In this document: positions 24,579 through 34,877 of the stretch, piece by piece
How the letters are laid out: every line of letters begins with the position of its first letter
How positions within the stretch are numbered: position 1 is the stretch's first letter
Source of the DNA: a virus
Strand: one strand, 5' to 3'
Length of the DNA: 64,000 nt
Virus record (IMG/VR): IMGVR_UViG_3300027969_004220
Location: 1 to 64,000 of that record
Position numbers and translations under genes: made by a program
The notes under the pieces: model-generated
What the model saw: only the letters and a program-made list of their open reading frames with translations
Databases searched by the model: none
What the model was told of the DNA's origin: nothing

Positions 24579-24664
24579 AGTGAGTAAGCCTTGATGGTGA
24601 TAGGGTCTGCCTGGAAAGCAGTACGTACGTTTAGATGTATAGGGTTCGATTCCCTTGCTCACTA
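24579..24664 (+). tRNA. tRNA-Ser(GGA)
   Basis: Acceptor AGTGAGT/GCTCACT, anticodon stem TCTGC/GCAGT with loop CTGGAAA, long variable arm, A73. Confidence 0.87.
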
Positions 24665-24673
24665 CAAAAATAT

Positions 24674-24759
24674 GGAGGATGAATTCACTGGGTAGTGGAC
24701 GCAGTTTGCTAAACTGTTGGTGCGTTAAATCGCATTGGGATCGAGACCTACTTCCTCCG
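24674..24759 (+). tRNA. tRNA-Ser(GCU)
   Basis: Acceptor GGAGGAT/TTCCTCC, anticodon stem GCAGT/ACTGT with loop TTGCTAA, long variable arm, G73 as usual for Ser. Confidence 0.87.
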
Positions 24760-24819
24760 CAAAAAATGGAGTTTTGATTTTTGAGGTAAAGGAAAAGACT
24801 AATTATTTATATATAGATT

Positions 24820-25596
24820 ATGAAAAACATATATAAATGTAAAGAATGTGAATTTGAGACAGATAATAATGCAGTTATTGCCAATCATTATAAGTACAAA
24901 CATAATGATAATAGTGAAATAATATGCATATGTGGAAAAATACTAAAAACAAAAGGTGGATACACATATCATTTAAAGAGTTGTAAAGGTATTAAACAAC
25001 CAAAAGAGAAAGAATGTATAAAGTGTGGATTTATCATAAAAGCCAATTTTGAAAGACACACAAACTATTGTGATGGATCTGGACCTAGACGAAGTAAACC
25101 TAAAGTTAGTCATGGATGGAGTAAAGGATTGACAAAAGATACTGATGAGAGAATTAAAAGATTAAGTAATTCTTTAAAATTAAAAACACCAATTAAACAT
25201 ACAGATGAAACTAAATTACTTTTAAGTAATTTAATTAAGAAGAGGTATGAGGATGGTTGGGAGTCGACTGCAGGCAGATGTAAAAAAATAGAATATAATA
25301 GTAAAGTTGCAGGCATTATTAAAGTTGATGGGAGTTGGGAACTTAAAGTTTCTATTTATCTAGATAGCATAGGGGTTAGATGGATTAGAAATAAAAAAAG
25401 ATTTACATATAATAACACATTAAAAAATTGTATATCAACATACTGTCCTGACTTTTATATCTATGATTGGAATTGTTATATAGAAGTAAAGGGATATAAA
25501 ACTGAACTTGATGATATAAAATGGGAACAATTTAAAGAAAGTTTACAAATATGGGATAAAAATAAATTATTATCACTTGGGATAAGTATATATTAA
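24820..25596 (+). CDS. Vsr/EDxHD-like homing endonuclease inside tRNA array 2
   Basis: A 258-residue protein. The N-terminal half has C2H2-like and Cys-rich zinc motifs (YKCKECEFETDN, CGFIIKANFERHTNYCDGSG). A NUMOD3-like segment (KLKTPIKHTDETKLLLSN) follows. The C-terminus has a PD-(D/E)xK-type core, CPDFYIYDWNCYIEVKGYK, with Asp, Glu and Lys placed as in Vsr and in homing enzymes of the I-Bth0305I type. Located directly behind the tRNA-Ser genes and followed by a tRNA fragment. The subfamily is inferred from this motif. Confidence 0.78.
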   Translation: MKNIYKCKECEFETDNNAVIANHYKYKHNDNSEIICICGKILKTKGGYTYHLKSCKGIKQPKEKECIKCGFIIKANFERHTNYCDGSGPRRSKPKVSHGWSKGLTKDTDERIKRLSNSLKLKTPIKHTDETKLLLSNLIKKRYEDGWESTAGRCKKIEYNSKVAGIIKVDGSWELKVSIYLDSIGVRWIRNKKRFTYNNTLKNCISTYCPDFYIYDWNCYIEVKGYKTELDDIKWEQFKESLQIWDKNKLLSLGISIY

Positions 25597-25612
25597 AATT
25601 AAACCTTATATA

Positions 25613-25662
25613 AGCGAGACGCCCGGGAAACTGACTAGGGTTCGATTCCCTTGCTCTCTTCA
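25613..25662 (+). pseudogene. 3' fragment of a tRNA gene
   Basis: A T-arm (TAGGG TTCGATT CCCTT) followed by GCTCTCT-T-CA looks like the 3' end of a tRNA, but no matching 5' acceptor (AGAGAGC) or anticodon arm lies near. Probably left over from endonuclease insertion behind the tRNA-Ser genes. Confidence 0.55.
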
Positions 25663-25678
25663 ACTAAGTTAAAGTGTG

Positions 25679-27511
25679 TTAGTTTGCACCAAATCTTCCA
25701 TTTACTCTAACTGAAACTCCTTTTGCACTAAGCCCTAAAACTGCAGCATCACTAACAGAAGTACGAGGTCCATTATTTCCATTTAGATATAAATTTTTAT
25801 TAGAACCTGACCAGGTTGCAGTACTTAATGATATAAGTAACTGATCTACATCACTTGATGTAAGTCCATATCCAGGACTAGGTAGATGGTTAAAACGATC
25901 TAATGCATTCCAAGATTTAGTAGGTCCACCACTTGCAGTAAATGAACTGGTCATACAATTACTATTAAGATATTGTGTTATATTTGAAGGTAAATTATAT
26001 AAGTTTCCATATGTTGAATTTGTTAAACCACTCAATTGGAAAATACGTATGGCTGGTTTTAGTGTAGCCAAATCTCCAGTTATTGAACTACTACCAACAC
26101 AGATAAAGTAAGTCATATTACTTGAGAAACTGGCTATATTACCATAAGTTGTATTATTGCCATAATTATAATATTGAGTCATTAAAGGTGGTAATAATCC
26201 AATATCACCAGTAGTAGAGTTAGAGCCACCACACTCAAAACTAGTAATAGTACGTGACAAATTGGCAATATTTCCGTAAGTTGTATTATAACCAAAATTT
26301 TGATAGACTCTAAGTGTACTTGGTAATGAACCAATATTACCAGTTGTTGAATTACTACCATAATTATAATAATAACTCAGTGATGGTGGTAAATATTGAA
26401 TATCACCACTTGTTGTATTATAACCTTCATTCTGATAATAGGTAAGTGTTGAAGACATTGAACCAATATTACCATAAGTTGAATTACTACCTCCATTATT
26501 ATAATAACTCATTGATGCAGGTAATAATCCAATATCACCAGTTGTTGTATTCCTACCATCATTAAGATATAGAGTAAGATTACTTGAGAAACTACCAATA
26601 TTACCACTTGTTGTATTTAATCCATCATTATAATATTCTTTGAGTGTACTTTTTAATAAACCAATATTACCACTTGTTGTATTATTACCATAGTTTCTGT
26701 AATAACTCATTGATGCAGGTAGATTAGCTATATTACCAGTAGTTGTGTTTAAACCAGCCAAAAAAAATGTATCTAATGTACTTGGTAATAAACCAATATC
26801 ACCTGATATTACATTAGATCCAAAATTACGTTCTACTGCAAAGTAGCTAAGTGTTGATTGTGAAAATGAGTTTATACTTCCTGTTATAGGATGGGGAACA
26901 GATGTAAAAGCATAACCAATATTAAAATAATCTAAATTAGGATTATTGTTAGCTATGTTATTAATAGATCCTGTAATAGAATTTTTTACAGTATCTATCC
27001 ATATACGATTAAGGTTTTTTAAGTTAGTAATATCAATTCTATAATTAGATAAAGGATTTCCTGAATATAAATAAAGTTCTTTAAGTTGTAGTAAATCATC
27101 AGTTATATTACTAAAAGTACCTGTTATTGTAGTAGATGGAGTTGTTCCTGTTCCACCATAATCAGAAAACCATAAATATTTAAGATTAGTAATTTGTTTA
27201 AATGTATCATAATTTACAATTTGATTAAGCTGTTCTCTTATATTTCCATTACTAATAATATTACCATAAGTAGAAACATGAAATTTTGCACTTCCTCTCA
27301 TCATTGATACACTAACCGTACCACTAAAAGGAGTAGAAAATGTTTTTGTGAATAAACTAGTAACTGGAACTTTGTTACCATCACCCCAGTCAACTAAGTA
27401 TCTAACAGGAGAAGCTGGACTACCTACCGTGTTCTCTATTCTAATATTAGATTGTGTTGTACTCACTAAATTGAATGTTATTTCATTTCTTGCACCGCCT
27501 CTTTTAAACAT
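25679..27511 (-). CDS. Tail fibre tip/adhesin with about 23-residue repeats
   Basis: A 610-residue protein whose middle (about 190-520) consists of about 14 tandem units of roughly 23 residues, of the form N-x-T-T-S/T-G-N/D-I-G-x-L/F-x-S-T/S-L-x-x-Y-x-N-x-G (for example YYNDGLNTTSGNIGSFSS). They resemble leucine-rich or solenoid repeats of surface proteins. The N-terminal about 110 residues form a separate domain (GARNEITFNLVSTTQSN). The C-terminus ends in a compact domain (LSAKGVSVRVNGRFGAN). It shares one base with the next fibre gene and is the last of four leftward fibre genes. I infer a receptor-binding tip. Confidence 0.7.
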   Translation of the reverse strand: MFKRGGARNEITFNLVSTTQSNIRIENTVGSPASPVRYLVDWGDGNKVPVTSLFTKTFSTPFSGTVSVSMMRGSAKFHVSTYGNIISNGNIREQLNQIVNYDTFKQITNLKYLWFSDYGGTGTTPSTTITGTFSNITDDLLQLKELYLYSGNPLSNYRIDITNLKNLNRIWIDTVKNSITGSINNIANNNPNLDYFNIGYAFTSVPHPITGSINSFSQSTLSYFAVERNFGSNVISGDIGLLPSTLDTFFLAGLNTTTGNIANLPASMSYYRNYGNNTTSGNIGLLKSTLKEYYNDGLNTTSGNIGSFSSNLTLYLNDGRNTTTGDIGLLPASMSYYNNGGSNSTYGNIGSMSSTLTYYQNEGYNTTSGDIQYLPPSLSYYYNYGSNSTTGNIGSLPSTLRVYQNFGYNTTYGNIANLSRTITSFECGGSNSTTGDIGLLPPLMTQYYNYGNNTTYGNIASFSSNMTYFICVGSSSITGDLATLKPAIRIFQLSGLTNSTYGNLYNLPSNITQYLNSNCMTSSFTASGGPTKSWNALDRFNHLPSPGYGLTSSDVDQLLISLSTATWSGSNKNLYLNGNNGPRTSVSDAAVLGLSAKGVSVRVNGRFGAN

Positions 27512-30447
27512 TAGAAAGTAATATAATAATTTGATGATGTACCTAACCTATCAATAACACCACTCTCATATTGAGCAAATGTTAAAAGTGTATTAGGTAA
27601 AATAGATACTGCTGGTGATGAGTATGTAAATGCTATAGTTGCACTAGTATTACTTGAAATAACTATAAATCTAAAACTAAAGTTAGGTGGTAGTCCAGTA
27701 TCAGGTATTGTTATTATAGATGGACCACTACGATTACACATAATAGTTGTGTTATTCCAACTTGGTAAAGCAGTTGCTGTTGCTGTAGTTATTGTTACTT
27801 GTGTGTTTCCTTGCCAAGTCCCTACACCATTTGCATCAGATGTTAAGACATAACCAGAATAGTTTTGTGTACCATCTTCTAATCTAAATGCACCTGATTG
27901 AGTTGCATAAATATGTAGTTTTGTTGAAGGATTTGTTCCTATACCAACATTACCTTTAAGATATGTTTTTTGTATATTATCATTACCTAAAGTAACTGTA
28001 TTAGAACCATTACCTAAGGCAGTTGCGCCAATAACAATTTCATTACTTACATCAAAATTCACTGAGTTTGCATTATAACCAATATATACAGAGTCACTAG
28101 AATTCTCCGTATATCCATAATTACTACCTGCATATGAACCAATGGCAACATTTCGAGAACCTGTTTTAAGATGTACTAATGATTGATAACCAAGTGCAAC
28201 ATTATGTTCACCTGCTCTTCCTATACTTAGTATATTTATTCTAAATCCAGATCCACCACCAGGTATTTGATAAGGTTGAACTCCTGTTTCTATACCAAAT
28301 ACAACTGTTTCATCCGGTACTACAGTTCCTTTCCAAGTTAAAGTAGCTGAACTTACCGTTCCACCTGAACCAACAACAATTGTTACTTGTGGATAGTCTG
28401 CAACACTATTACCAGGGTAGTAAGATGAACCACCAACACCAAATAAAACAATATTTGGATATGTTCCTGGTGTATAACCATTACCTGGAGAGAATGTTCC
28501 TGCTATTTCGGTTACTATAGTAGTATTATTTTTTAATGACTCAACACCTAATGCAGTATTCCAATTACCGGTATTATTTTTGTATAATGCATTATATCCA
28601 ATTGCCACACTATTAGTTGCAGTTGTATTATTATATAATGACTTTTCACCAATAGCAATATTTTGATAACCAGTTGTATTATAATATAATGATTGATAAC
28701 CAATTGCATTATTTCTGATACCTGTTGTATTTGATAGTAATGATTGATAACCAATTGCACTATTATTATAACCATTTGTATTTGAATATAATGATTGATA
28801 TCCAATTCCTATGTTATAAGAATTTTTTGTATTGTATAATGAACCAATACCAATACCAATATTATAACTAGAAGTGATTCCTAAATATAAAGAAGTATAA
28901 CCTATTCCTATATTAGAGGAACCTGTTGTATTGGAGTAAAGTGAATCTTTACCAATCCCAACATTATAAGATCCAAATGTGTTTAGATATAATGAAGATT
29001 CTCCAAATGCATTGTTACTAGTACCATCAATATTATTATACAATGATTTGGCACCAACTGCGGTATTATAATAAGATAAATTATTATTTAATGAATTATA
29101 ACCTATACCAGTATTACTAAAACCTGTTAAATTATTGTATAATGTACCATAACCAATCGCGGTATTATTATAACCAGTTGTATTCTTGTATAATGATTTT
29201 TGACCTACTGAAGTATTGTTATAACCAGTTGTATTTAAACTCGATGAACTTGCACCCATAGCAGTATTGTTATAACCAGTTGTATTTGATAATAATGAAT
29301 TATAACCTATAGCCGTATTATTTTTACCAAAGTTTGATAATAAAGAATTATAACCAAATGATGTATTAAATAAACCTATAAGATCTATTGTTACGTAAAA
29401 ACCTGAACCACCACCAAAATCTGCAGTTAGTCTTGTTAAATTACTAGTAAATCCAGTTCCATTATTTACAATTTCAACATAAGAAATATAATAATAATCA
29501 CCATCACTCTCATACACTACCTCTATATTTACAGTTGGATAGGTTGTTGCTGCAGGTCCTGAATATAATGTCAGTTGAACATCTTCATAAAAATTTTCCT
29601 CATAATTATAATCACCTTGAAAAATACTCTGTATACTTATACCTGCATCATATAAACTATTTTTTTGTGATCCATAACCAAATAAAGTATTAGTTATACC
29701 TTTTGATCTATTATATGAATTCCCAACTTCATCAATAACTAATGAAGGTAAACCATCAGATGAAGAAACTATAAATCTATCATATGAATCAACATCTCCA
29801 GTACCAACACTTAAAACTCCTGTCCTTACACTTGAATAGGTTCCTATAGAAACATCACCTGATGTAGTTGCAGAACTTGTTGTAGAAATAAATCTAAACT
29901 CTTTTTCAGATTCATCCCATATAAATGCTTGAGTATCTGAGCTTCCTCTATTTATAAACAAACCAGCATCGAACATTGGTGTTCCAGATTGACTTCCTGC
30001 CAATAAAATAATAGGATCTTTAACTAATAGATTTTCTGTATTTATAGTTGATGTTGTACCAATAACCATTAAATTACTACTAATTACAACAGTATCACCA
30101 TTATCAGTAATACTACTATTACCTAATTTAGAAGGTGATATCCATTTTGGTATTGTATTTGTAACTCCATTACCACCTATACCTATAGAAGTCCAATGGT
30201 TAACATTAGTTGGATCTATACCTGAATAATAATAAATAGTACCAGTACTGGTTTCTAATAATAAACTATAACCACTTTTATATTTTTCTGGAATTATAGA
30301 TCCACCATCACCGGATGTATATTCCGAAATTAGTGAGTCACCACTAAAAGTAGCTATACTTCTTAATCCACCTCTAATATCACTAACATCAGCAATTGGA
30401 TAGTTTGGATTATTGTGTCTTAATATGTCACCAAATTGAATACTCAT
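27511..30447 (-). CDS. Tail fibre protein with YadA-head-like repeats (paralogue A)
   Basis: 978 residues. The first 35 residues (MSIQFGDILRHNNPNYPIAD) are almost identical to the 1456-residue neighbour, so the two are duplicates with diverged distal parts. About residues 370-640 form a long run of 14-15-residue units of the type GYNNTAIGYNSLxxNTT, like Hep_Hag/YadA-head repeats of trimeric adhesins. Two inserted domains of about 75-100 residues interrupt the run (one with SPGNGYTPGTYPNIVLFGVG). The C-terminal region carries GNVGIGTNPSTKLHI, common in phage fibre ends. No chaperone (intramolecular cleavage) domain recognised. Confidence 0.75.
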   Translation of the reverse strand: MSIQFGDILRHNNPNYPIADVSDIRGGLRSIATFSGDSLISEYTSGDGGSIIPEKYKSGYSLLLETSTGTIYYYSGIDPTNVNHWTSIGIGGNGVTNTIPKWISPSKLGNSSITDNGDTVVISSNLMVIGTTSTINTENLLVKDPIILLAGSQSGTPMFDAGLFINRGSSDTQAFIWDESEKEFRFISTTSSATTSGDVSIGTYSSVRTGVLSVGTGDVDSYDRFIVSSSDGLPSLVIDEVGNSYNRSKGITNTLFGYGSQKNSLYDAGISIQSIFQGDYNYEENFYEDVQLTLYSGPAATTYPTVNIEVVYESDGDYYYISYVEIVNNGTGFTSNLTRLTADFGGGSGFYVTIDLIGLFNTSFGYNSLLSNFGKNNTAIGYNSLLSNTTGYNNTAMGASSSSLNTTGYNNTSVGQKSLYKNTTGYNNTAIGYGTLYNNLTGFSNTGIGYNSLNNNLSYYNTAVGAKSLYNNIDGTSNNAFGESSLYLNTFGSYNVGIGKDSLYSNTTGSSNIGIGYTSLYLGITSSYNIGIGIGSLYNTKNSYNIGIGYQSLYSNTNGYNNSAIGYQSLLSNTTGIRNNAIGYQSLYYNTTGYQNIAIGEKSLYNNTTATNSVAIGYNALYKNNTGNWNTALGVESLKNNTTIVTEIAGTFSPGNGYTPGTYPNIVLFGVGGSSYYPGNSVADYPQVTIVVGSGGTVSSATLTWKGTVVPDETVVFGIETGVQPYQIPGGGSGFRINILSIGRAGEHNVALGYQSLVHLKTGSRNVAIGSYAGSNYGYTENSSDSVYIGYNANSVNFDVSNEIVIGATALGNGSNTVTLGNDNIQKTYLKGNVGIGTNPSTKLHIYATQSGAFRLEDGTQNYSGYVLTSDANGVGTWQGNTQVTITTATATALPSWNNTTIMCNRSGPSIITIPDTGLPPNFSFRFIVISSNTSATIAFTYSSPAVSILPNTLLTFAQYESGVIDRLGTSSNYYITF

Positions 30448-30483
30448 TTCTTCTTAATTATTTTTTCTTTCTTATATATTATA

Positions 30484-33400
30484 TTATACAACCACCATCA
30501 AAGCATTTCCAGGAGTTTGATATATATCACCTGGAACTAAACCAGCACTTATTGCTAGACCATTACTTCCATATTGTGGTACATTTCCTAAATTTATAAT
30601 TCCTCTTAATTTTGTTTTTGTTATTGTATCAGCACCTAATGTTACTGAGTTTGAGCCTGAACCAGTTGCACCATAACCAATAACAATTTCATTAGAAACA
30701 TTTAAGCTTGTTGAGTTTGCGTTATAACCAATATATATGGATGCAGTTGCGTTTACTAAATTAGAATTACTTCCTGCGTATGATCCAAGAGCTAAATTAT
30801 ATGAACCTGTTCTAACATTGTATAGTGAGTGTACACCAAGAGCAGTATTATAAGTACCAGCTGGTGTTACAGAAGCTATATTTATTCTAAAACCTGAACC
30901 ACCAACACCTGGTAAAATAGGTAAGCCATAAGGACTATAACCATTCTCCCACACACCAAGTACAATTGAAGTATCATGTACAACTGAACCACCATTAGTA
31001 AGAGTAACTGAACTTACTGTACCTCCAGGACCAACAATTATATCCGCTAGTGGAAAATCTGCTAATAGAGTACCTGGATAATAAACAGGTCCTGATTTAT
31101 AATTTAATGGAATACCTGAATATGTACCTGGTGTATAGTTAGAACCTGGTGAAAATGTTGCAGCCAATGTAGCTATTATACTTGTATTCCAATTTAATGC
31201 ACCTTTTCCAATTGCAACATTAAAATCACCTTTATTATTTTTATATAATGTATATTCACCAAGAGCAGTATTATAATTACCAGAATTTCCAAAGTTTAAT
31301 GACTGATAACCTATTCCAATATTATAAGAACCTGTTTTATTCCACAATAGTGAATTAGGACCAAGACCAATATTATATTGACCAGTTGAAGTATAAAATA
31401 GTGCACTATTACCAATTGCAATATTATTACTAGATAATCCAAATATACCACCACCCGTATCTAAATTATTTAATGTATTCATACCAAGTGCAATATTTGA
31501 CGAACCATCTACTGCTCTATTCATTGCACTATTACCAATTGCAATATTATAGTAACCTCCTGTATTATAGTATAATACTTCATAACCAATTGCAGTATTA
31601 CTACTTGTATTAGTATTACTATATAATGCACCTTTTCCAACTATAGTATTATAACTACCAATTGAATTATAAAATAATGCACTATCTCCAACTACAGTAT
31701 TATATTCACCAGTTGTATTTCTTAATAGTGAATTATAACCCACTGCAGTATTTGCCTTACCTGTTGTATTTAAAGATAATGAGTTTGCTCCAACTGCAGT
31801 ACATGGAAAGGACTGGTAACTTGTAACTTTGTATGGACCATCAACTTGAGCAACATAGCTACTCAATGCATTAAATCCAACTGCAGTATTACCACTATTT
31901 GATTTATTAGAATATAATGCACCATAACCAATTGCAGTATTAAAATTAGGAACTACTATATTAGAGATTTCTACTGAGAATCCAGTACCTGAACCTCCTA
32001 TACTTGATGCAGGTGCAGTCATTATTGTACTAAGATCTTTAAAACCTGCACCAAAATTTGTTCCTAATGTAACTGATGTAACTGAACCACCAGAAACAAC
32101 AATTTGAACTCCCGTAGGATATGATATTGCAGTAGAACCACTTAAATATGTTAAACTAACATTTGGATAGATTCCATCTACATATCCACTACCTCCTGTT
32201 ACTTTACCCAATCCATTAACAATTTGACTACCAACAAAACCTGATCCTAAAGTAGATGTAGTATTGTACATTGACTGATATCCAACTGCAGAATTATAAC
32301 CACCAGTTGTATTTGAGTATAATGAATTAGAACCAATTGTAGTATTATAAGTACCAGTTGTATTATAATACATTGATTGGTAACCAATTGAATTATTACT
32401 ACCACCACTTGTATTACTAAATAATGATTGATATCCAAGTGCGGTATTACCAGAGCCAGTTGTTATATAACTTAATTTTACTGAGAAAGTTACTCCAGTT
32501 CCTAAATTGGCACCCATAATAGTTGTAACATCTTTAAAACCACTACCAGAGCTAACTAGTGTAACAGTACTTACAGAACTAGTTGAACCAACATAAACAG
32601 TTACTATTGGATAAATATTTGCGGTACTACCAGATATATATGATAATTGAACATTTGAAAATGTACTACTTGCTGTATATCCAGAACCACCATCAGTTAT
32701 TATTAGGGCTGAAGTAACTGCAGTATTATTATATAATGATGAAACCCCAAATGCAGAGTTACCATCACCAGTTGTATTATTATATAATGACTGATATCCA
32801 ACTGCAGAATTATAACCACCAGTTGTATTTGAGTATAATGAATTAGAACCAATTGCAGTATTATTTGTACCGGTTGATACTAATAAAGCATTTAATCCAT
32901 ATAAAGTATTTGAACCTCTTGCATCATTATAAACACTTCCATTTGGTGCAACTACTAATGAAGTAACTAAACTTGATCCAGTTGTTGCTCTTGTTGAAAA
33001 TTTAATTCCACCAGTAGAAACTGAATTATTACCAGTTATTGCATATCCAGTTATTAGTGCATATCTATGTCCAACATTATAAGGTTGTGATGCACCTGGT
33101 TGTCCATTTTGTGAGAATGATATTTCAGATATAGAATCAAATGTTCCAGTATCACCATTATACAAATCTAACATAACATTACTACCAATTGTAGTTGATG
33201 ATGTACTTGATTGTATAAATAATTTAACACCAATGATTGATTGTGTTGAACCAATATTTACATAGCCTCCTAATGTATTAAACATGACTTCACCATCAGT
33301 AACCTCAATAGATCTAAATTTATTTAGATCATTTGTCAATGTTGGTTTAATATAAATACCTCTATCTATACCTGATGCAGTACCTGTTTTATTTATAGTA

Positions 33401-34854
33401 GGACTTAATTCAATCATTCTTAATTGATTATTAGAAGAACTAGCACCAATTGTATATTCTTGTAACATAATTTTTTGAGTTACATTAGAATAACCTAATG
33501 GAAGAGTAGAATATATTGGATCAAACTTAAATGCAGTACCAGTACTATATGCTTTGAATATTATACTATTATTACCATCATACATACCAGTAGCACCATC
33601 ATAAAATACATATCGACCACCAGATTGTGATGTAATATAACTACCATTTGTGTGTACTGCAAAACCAAAACTACCTACATTTATGTCAAGTCTTGCATTA
33701 AAAGCAGAAGAAAATGTTGGTCCTATTGATACTTTACCAGAATCCTCAACTAAGAATATACTTGCACTATTACTCCAAGTTGCACCAGTTCCAACAACTT
33801 TCATAATACTTGCTGTAGTACCTTTAACAAATAATGTACTTTGTTGAGTGTTAACAAATGGACTGAATCCTGCAAAAGTATAGTTTGAACCAATCCATAA
33901 GTTTCCTATAGTACCCATTGGGTTTTGAAACTCTATTGCATTTCCCCATAAGTTTGTTATTTGATAACCATTAAATTTCCATCCATATCTAAACAATGTA
34001 TCTGTACCTATAACAATTTCAGCACCACCAGGTGAGTATATAGCAGTTTTACTACCAAAAGTAATAGAACCAGTAGGTATCGGAAAGTAAGAAGCAGAAA
34101 ATGTTGCACCTATTACTCTTGTATCACCACTAAATATACTATCACCTTGTTCATTTACAACTAGTGATAATGTACCACCAGTTGACGAAACTGAAAATCT
34201 ACTACTTGATGTAACCCCAGTACCAACTGATAAAGCACCAGTTCTTACGTTTGAATATGTTCCTATAGAAACATTACCTAAAGTAGTCGAACTACTAGTA
34301 GTTGAGAAAAACGAAAACTCACTTGAAGATTCATCCCATATAAAAGCTTGTGTAGCACCAGTACCTCTATTTATAAATAAACCAGAATCCATTGTCGGTG
34401 TTCCTAATTGATCACCGGCCAATAACATTATTGGGTCTTTAACAATTAAGTTTTCTGAATTTACTGTTGATGTTGTTCCAATAATCAATAGATTACCATT
34501 GATAGTAATAGTATCACCATCATCAGTTATTATACTATCACCTAATATAGACTGACCAAGCCATTTAGTAACACTATTGGTTGTACCAGATCCAGAAAAT
34601 CCACTACTTATAGGTGTCCAACTAGTAGTAACTGTAGAATCGTTTCCAGATAAATAATAAAGCTTGTTAGTATTTGTAACTAATAAAGTACTATAATTCT
34701 GTTTTAACTTTTCTGGTATACCATCAAATGCATTATATAAATCGATATTACTAAAATTAGCAATAATTCTTAATCCGCCTTTAACATCTGTAACATCAGC
34801 AATTGGATAGTTTGGGTTATTGTGTCCTAGTATGTCACCAAATTGAATACTCAT
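30484..34854 (-). CDS. Tail fibre protein with YadA-head-like repeats (paralogue B)
   Basis: 1456 residues, starting MSIQFGDILGHNNPNYPIAD as in paralogue A. The N-terminal about 230 residues form the shared region (for example VIGTTSTVNSENLIVKDPIM). A region of its own follows up to about residue 640. Then come long tandem 14-15-residue repeats (NTAIGSNSLYSNTTGGYNSA and variants) broken by three inserted domains with the pattern GSGY-T/V-x-G-x-Y-P. A trimeric, host-binding fibre is the likely form. It is separated from paralogue A by 36 bases that contain a TATATAAG motif on the minus strand. Confidence 0.75.
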   Translation of the reverse strand: MSIQFGDILGHNNPNYPIADVTDVKGGLRIIANFSNIDLYNAFDGIPEKLKQNYSTLLVTNTNKLYYLSGNDSTVTTSWTPISSGFSGSGTTNSVTKWLGQSILGDSIITDDGDTITINGNLLIIGTTSTVNSENLIVKDPIMLLAGDQLGTPTMDSGLFINRGTGATQAFIWDESSSEFSFFSTTSSSTTLGNVSIGTYSNVRTGALSVGTGVTSSSRFSVSSTGGTLSLVVNEQGDSIFSGDTRVIGATFSASYFPIPTGSITFGSKTAIYSPGGAEIVIGTDTLFRYGWKFNGYQITNLWGNAIEFQNPMGTIGNLWIGSNYTFAGFSPFVNTQQSTLFVKGTTASIMKVVGTGATWSNSASIFLVEDSGKVSIGPTFSSAFNARLDINVGSFGFAVHTNGSYITSQSGGRYVFYDGATGMYDGNNSIIFKAYSTGTAFKFDPIYSTLPLGYSNVTQKIMLQEYTIGASSSNNQLRMIELSPTINKTGTASGIDRGIYIKPTLTNDLNKFRSIEVTDGEVMFNTLGGYVNIGSTQSIIGVKLFIQSSTSSTTIGSNVMLDLYNGDTGTFDSISEISFSQNGQPGASQPYNVGHRYALITGYAITGNNSVSTGGIKFSTRATTGSSLVTSLVVAPNGSVYNDARGSNTLYGLNALLVSTGTNNTAIGSNSLYSNTTGGYNSAVGYQSLYNNTTGDGNSAFGVSSLYNNTAVTSALIITDGGSGYTASSTFSNVQLSYISGSTANIYPIVTVYVGSTSSVSTVTLVSSGSGFKDVTTIMGANLGTGVTFSVKLSYITTGSGNTALGYQSLFSNTSGGSNNSIGYQSMYYNTTGTYNTTIGSNSLYSNTTGGYNSAVGYQSMYNTTSTLGSGFVGSQIVNGLGKVTGGSGYVDGIYPNVSLTYLSGSTAISYPTGVQIVVSGGSVTSVTLGTNFGAGFKDLSTIMTAPASSIGGSGTGFSVEISNIVVPNFNTAIGYGALYSNKSNSGNTAVGFNALSSYVAQVDGPYKVTSYQSFPCTAVGANSLSLNTTGKANTAVGYNSLLRNTTGEYNTVVGDSALFYNSIGSYNTIVGKGALYSNTNTSSNTAIGYEVLYYNTGGYYNIAIGNSAMNRAVDGSSNIALGMNTLNNLDTGGGIFGLSSNNIAIGNSALFYTSTGQYNIGLGPNSLLWNKTGSYNIGIGYQSLNFGNSGNYNTALGEYTLYKNNKGDFNVAIGKGALNWNTSIIATLAATFSPGSNYTPGTYSGIPLNYKSGPVYYPGTLLADFPLADIIVGPGGTVSSVTLTNGGSVVHDTSIVLGVWENGYSPYGLPILPGVGGSGFRINIASVTPAGTYNTALGVHSLYNVRTGSYNLALGSYAGSNSNLVNATASIYIGYNANSTSLNVSNEIVIGYGATGSGSNSVTLGADTITKTKLRGIINLGNVPQYGSNGLAISAGLVPGDIYQTPGNALMVVV

Positions 34855-34877
34855 TTATTTTTATTTATTTTTGAATT

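Noticed and set aside
28548-32438. Ile/Gln/His-rich minus-strand ORFs inside the fibre genes
   Set aside because: They are alternate-frame readings of the repetitive coding sequence of the real fibre genes.
25679-34854. CRISPR array or diversity-generating retroelement in the repeat-rich fibre genes
   Set aside because: Repeats are in-frame protein repeats without uniform spacers, and there is no reverse transcriptase or template repeat.
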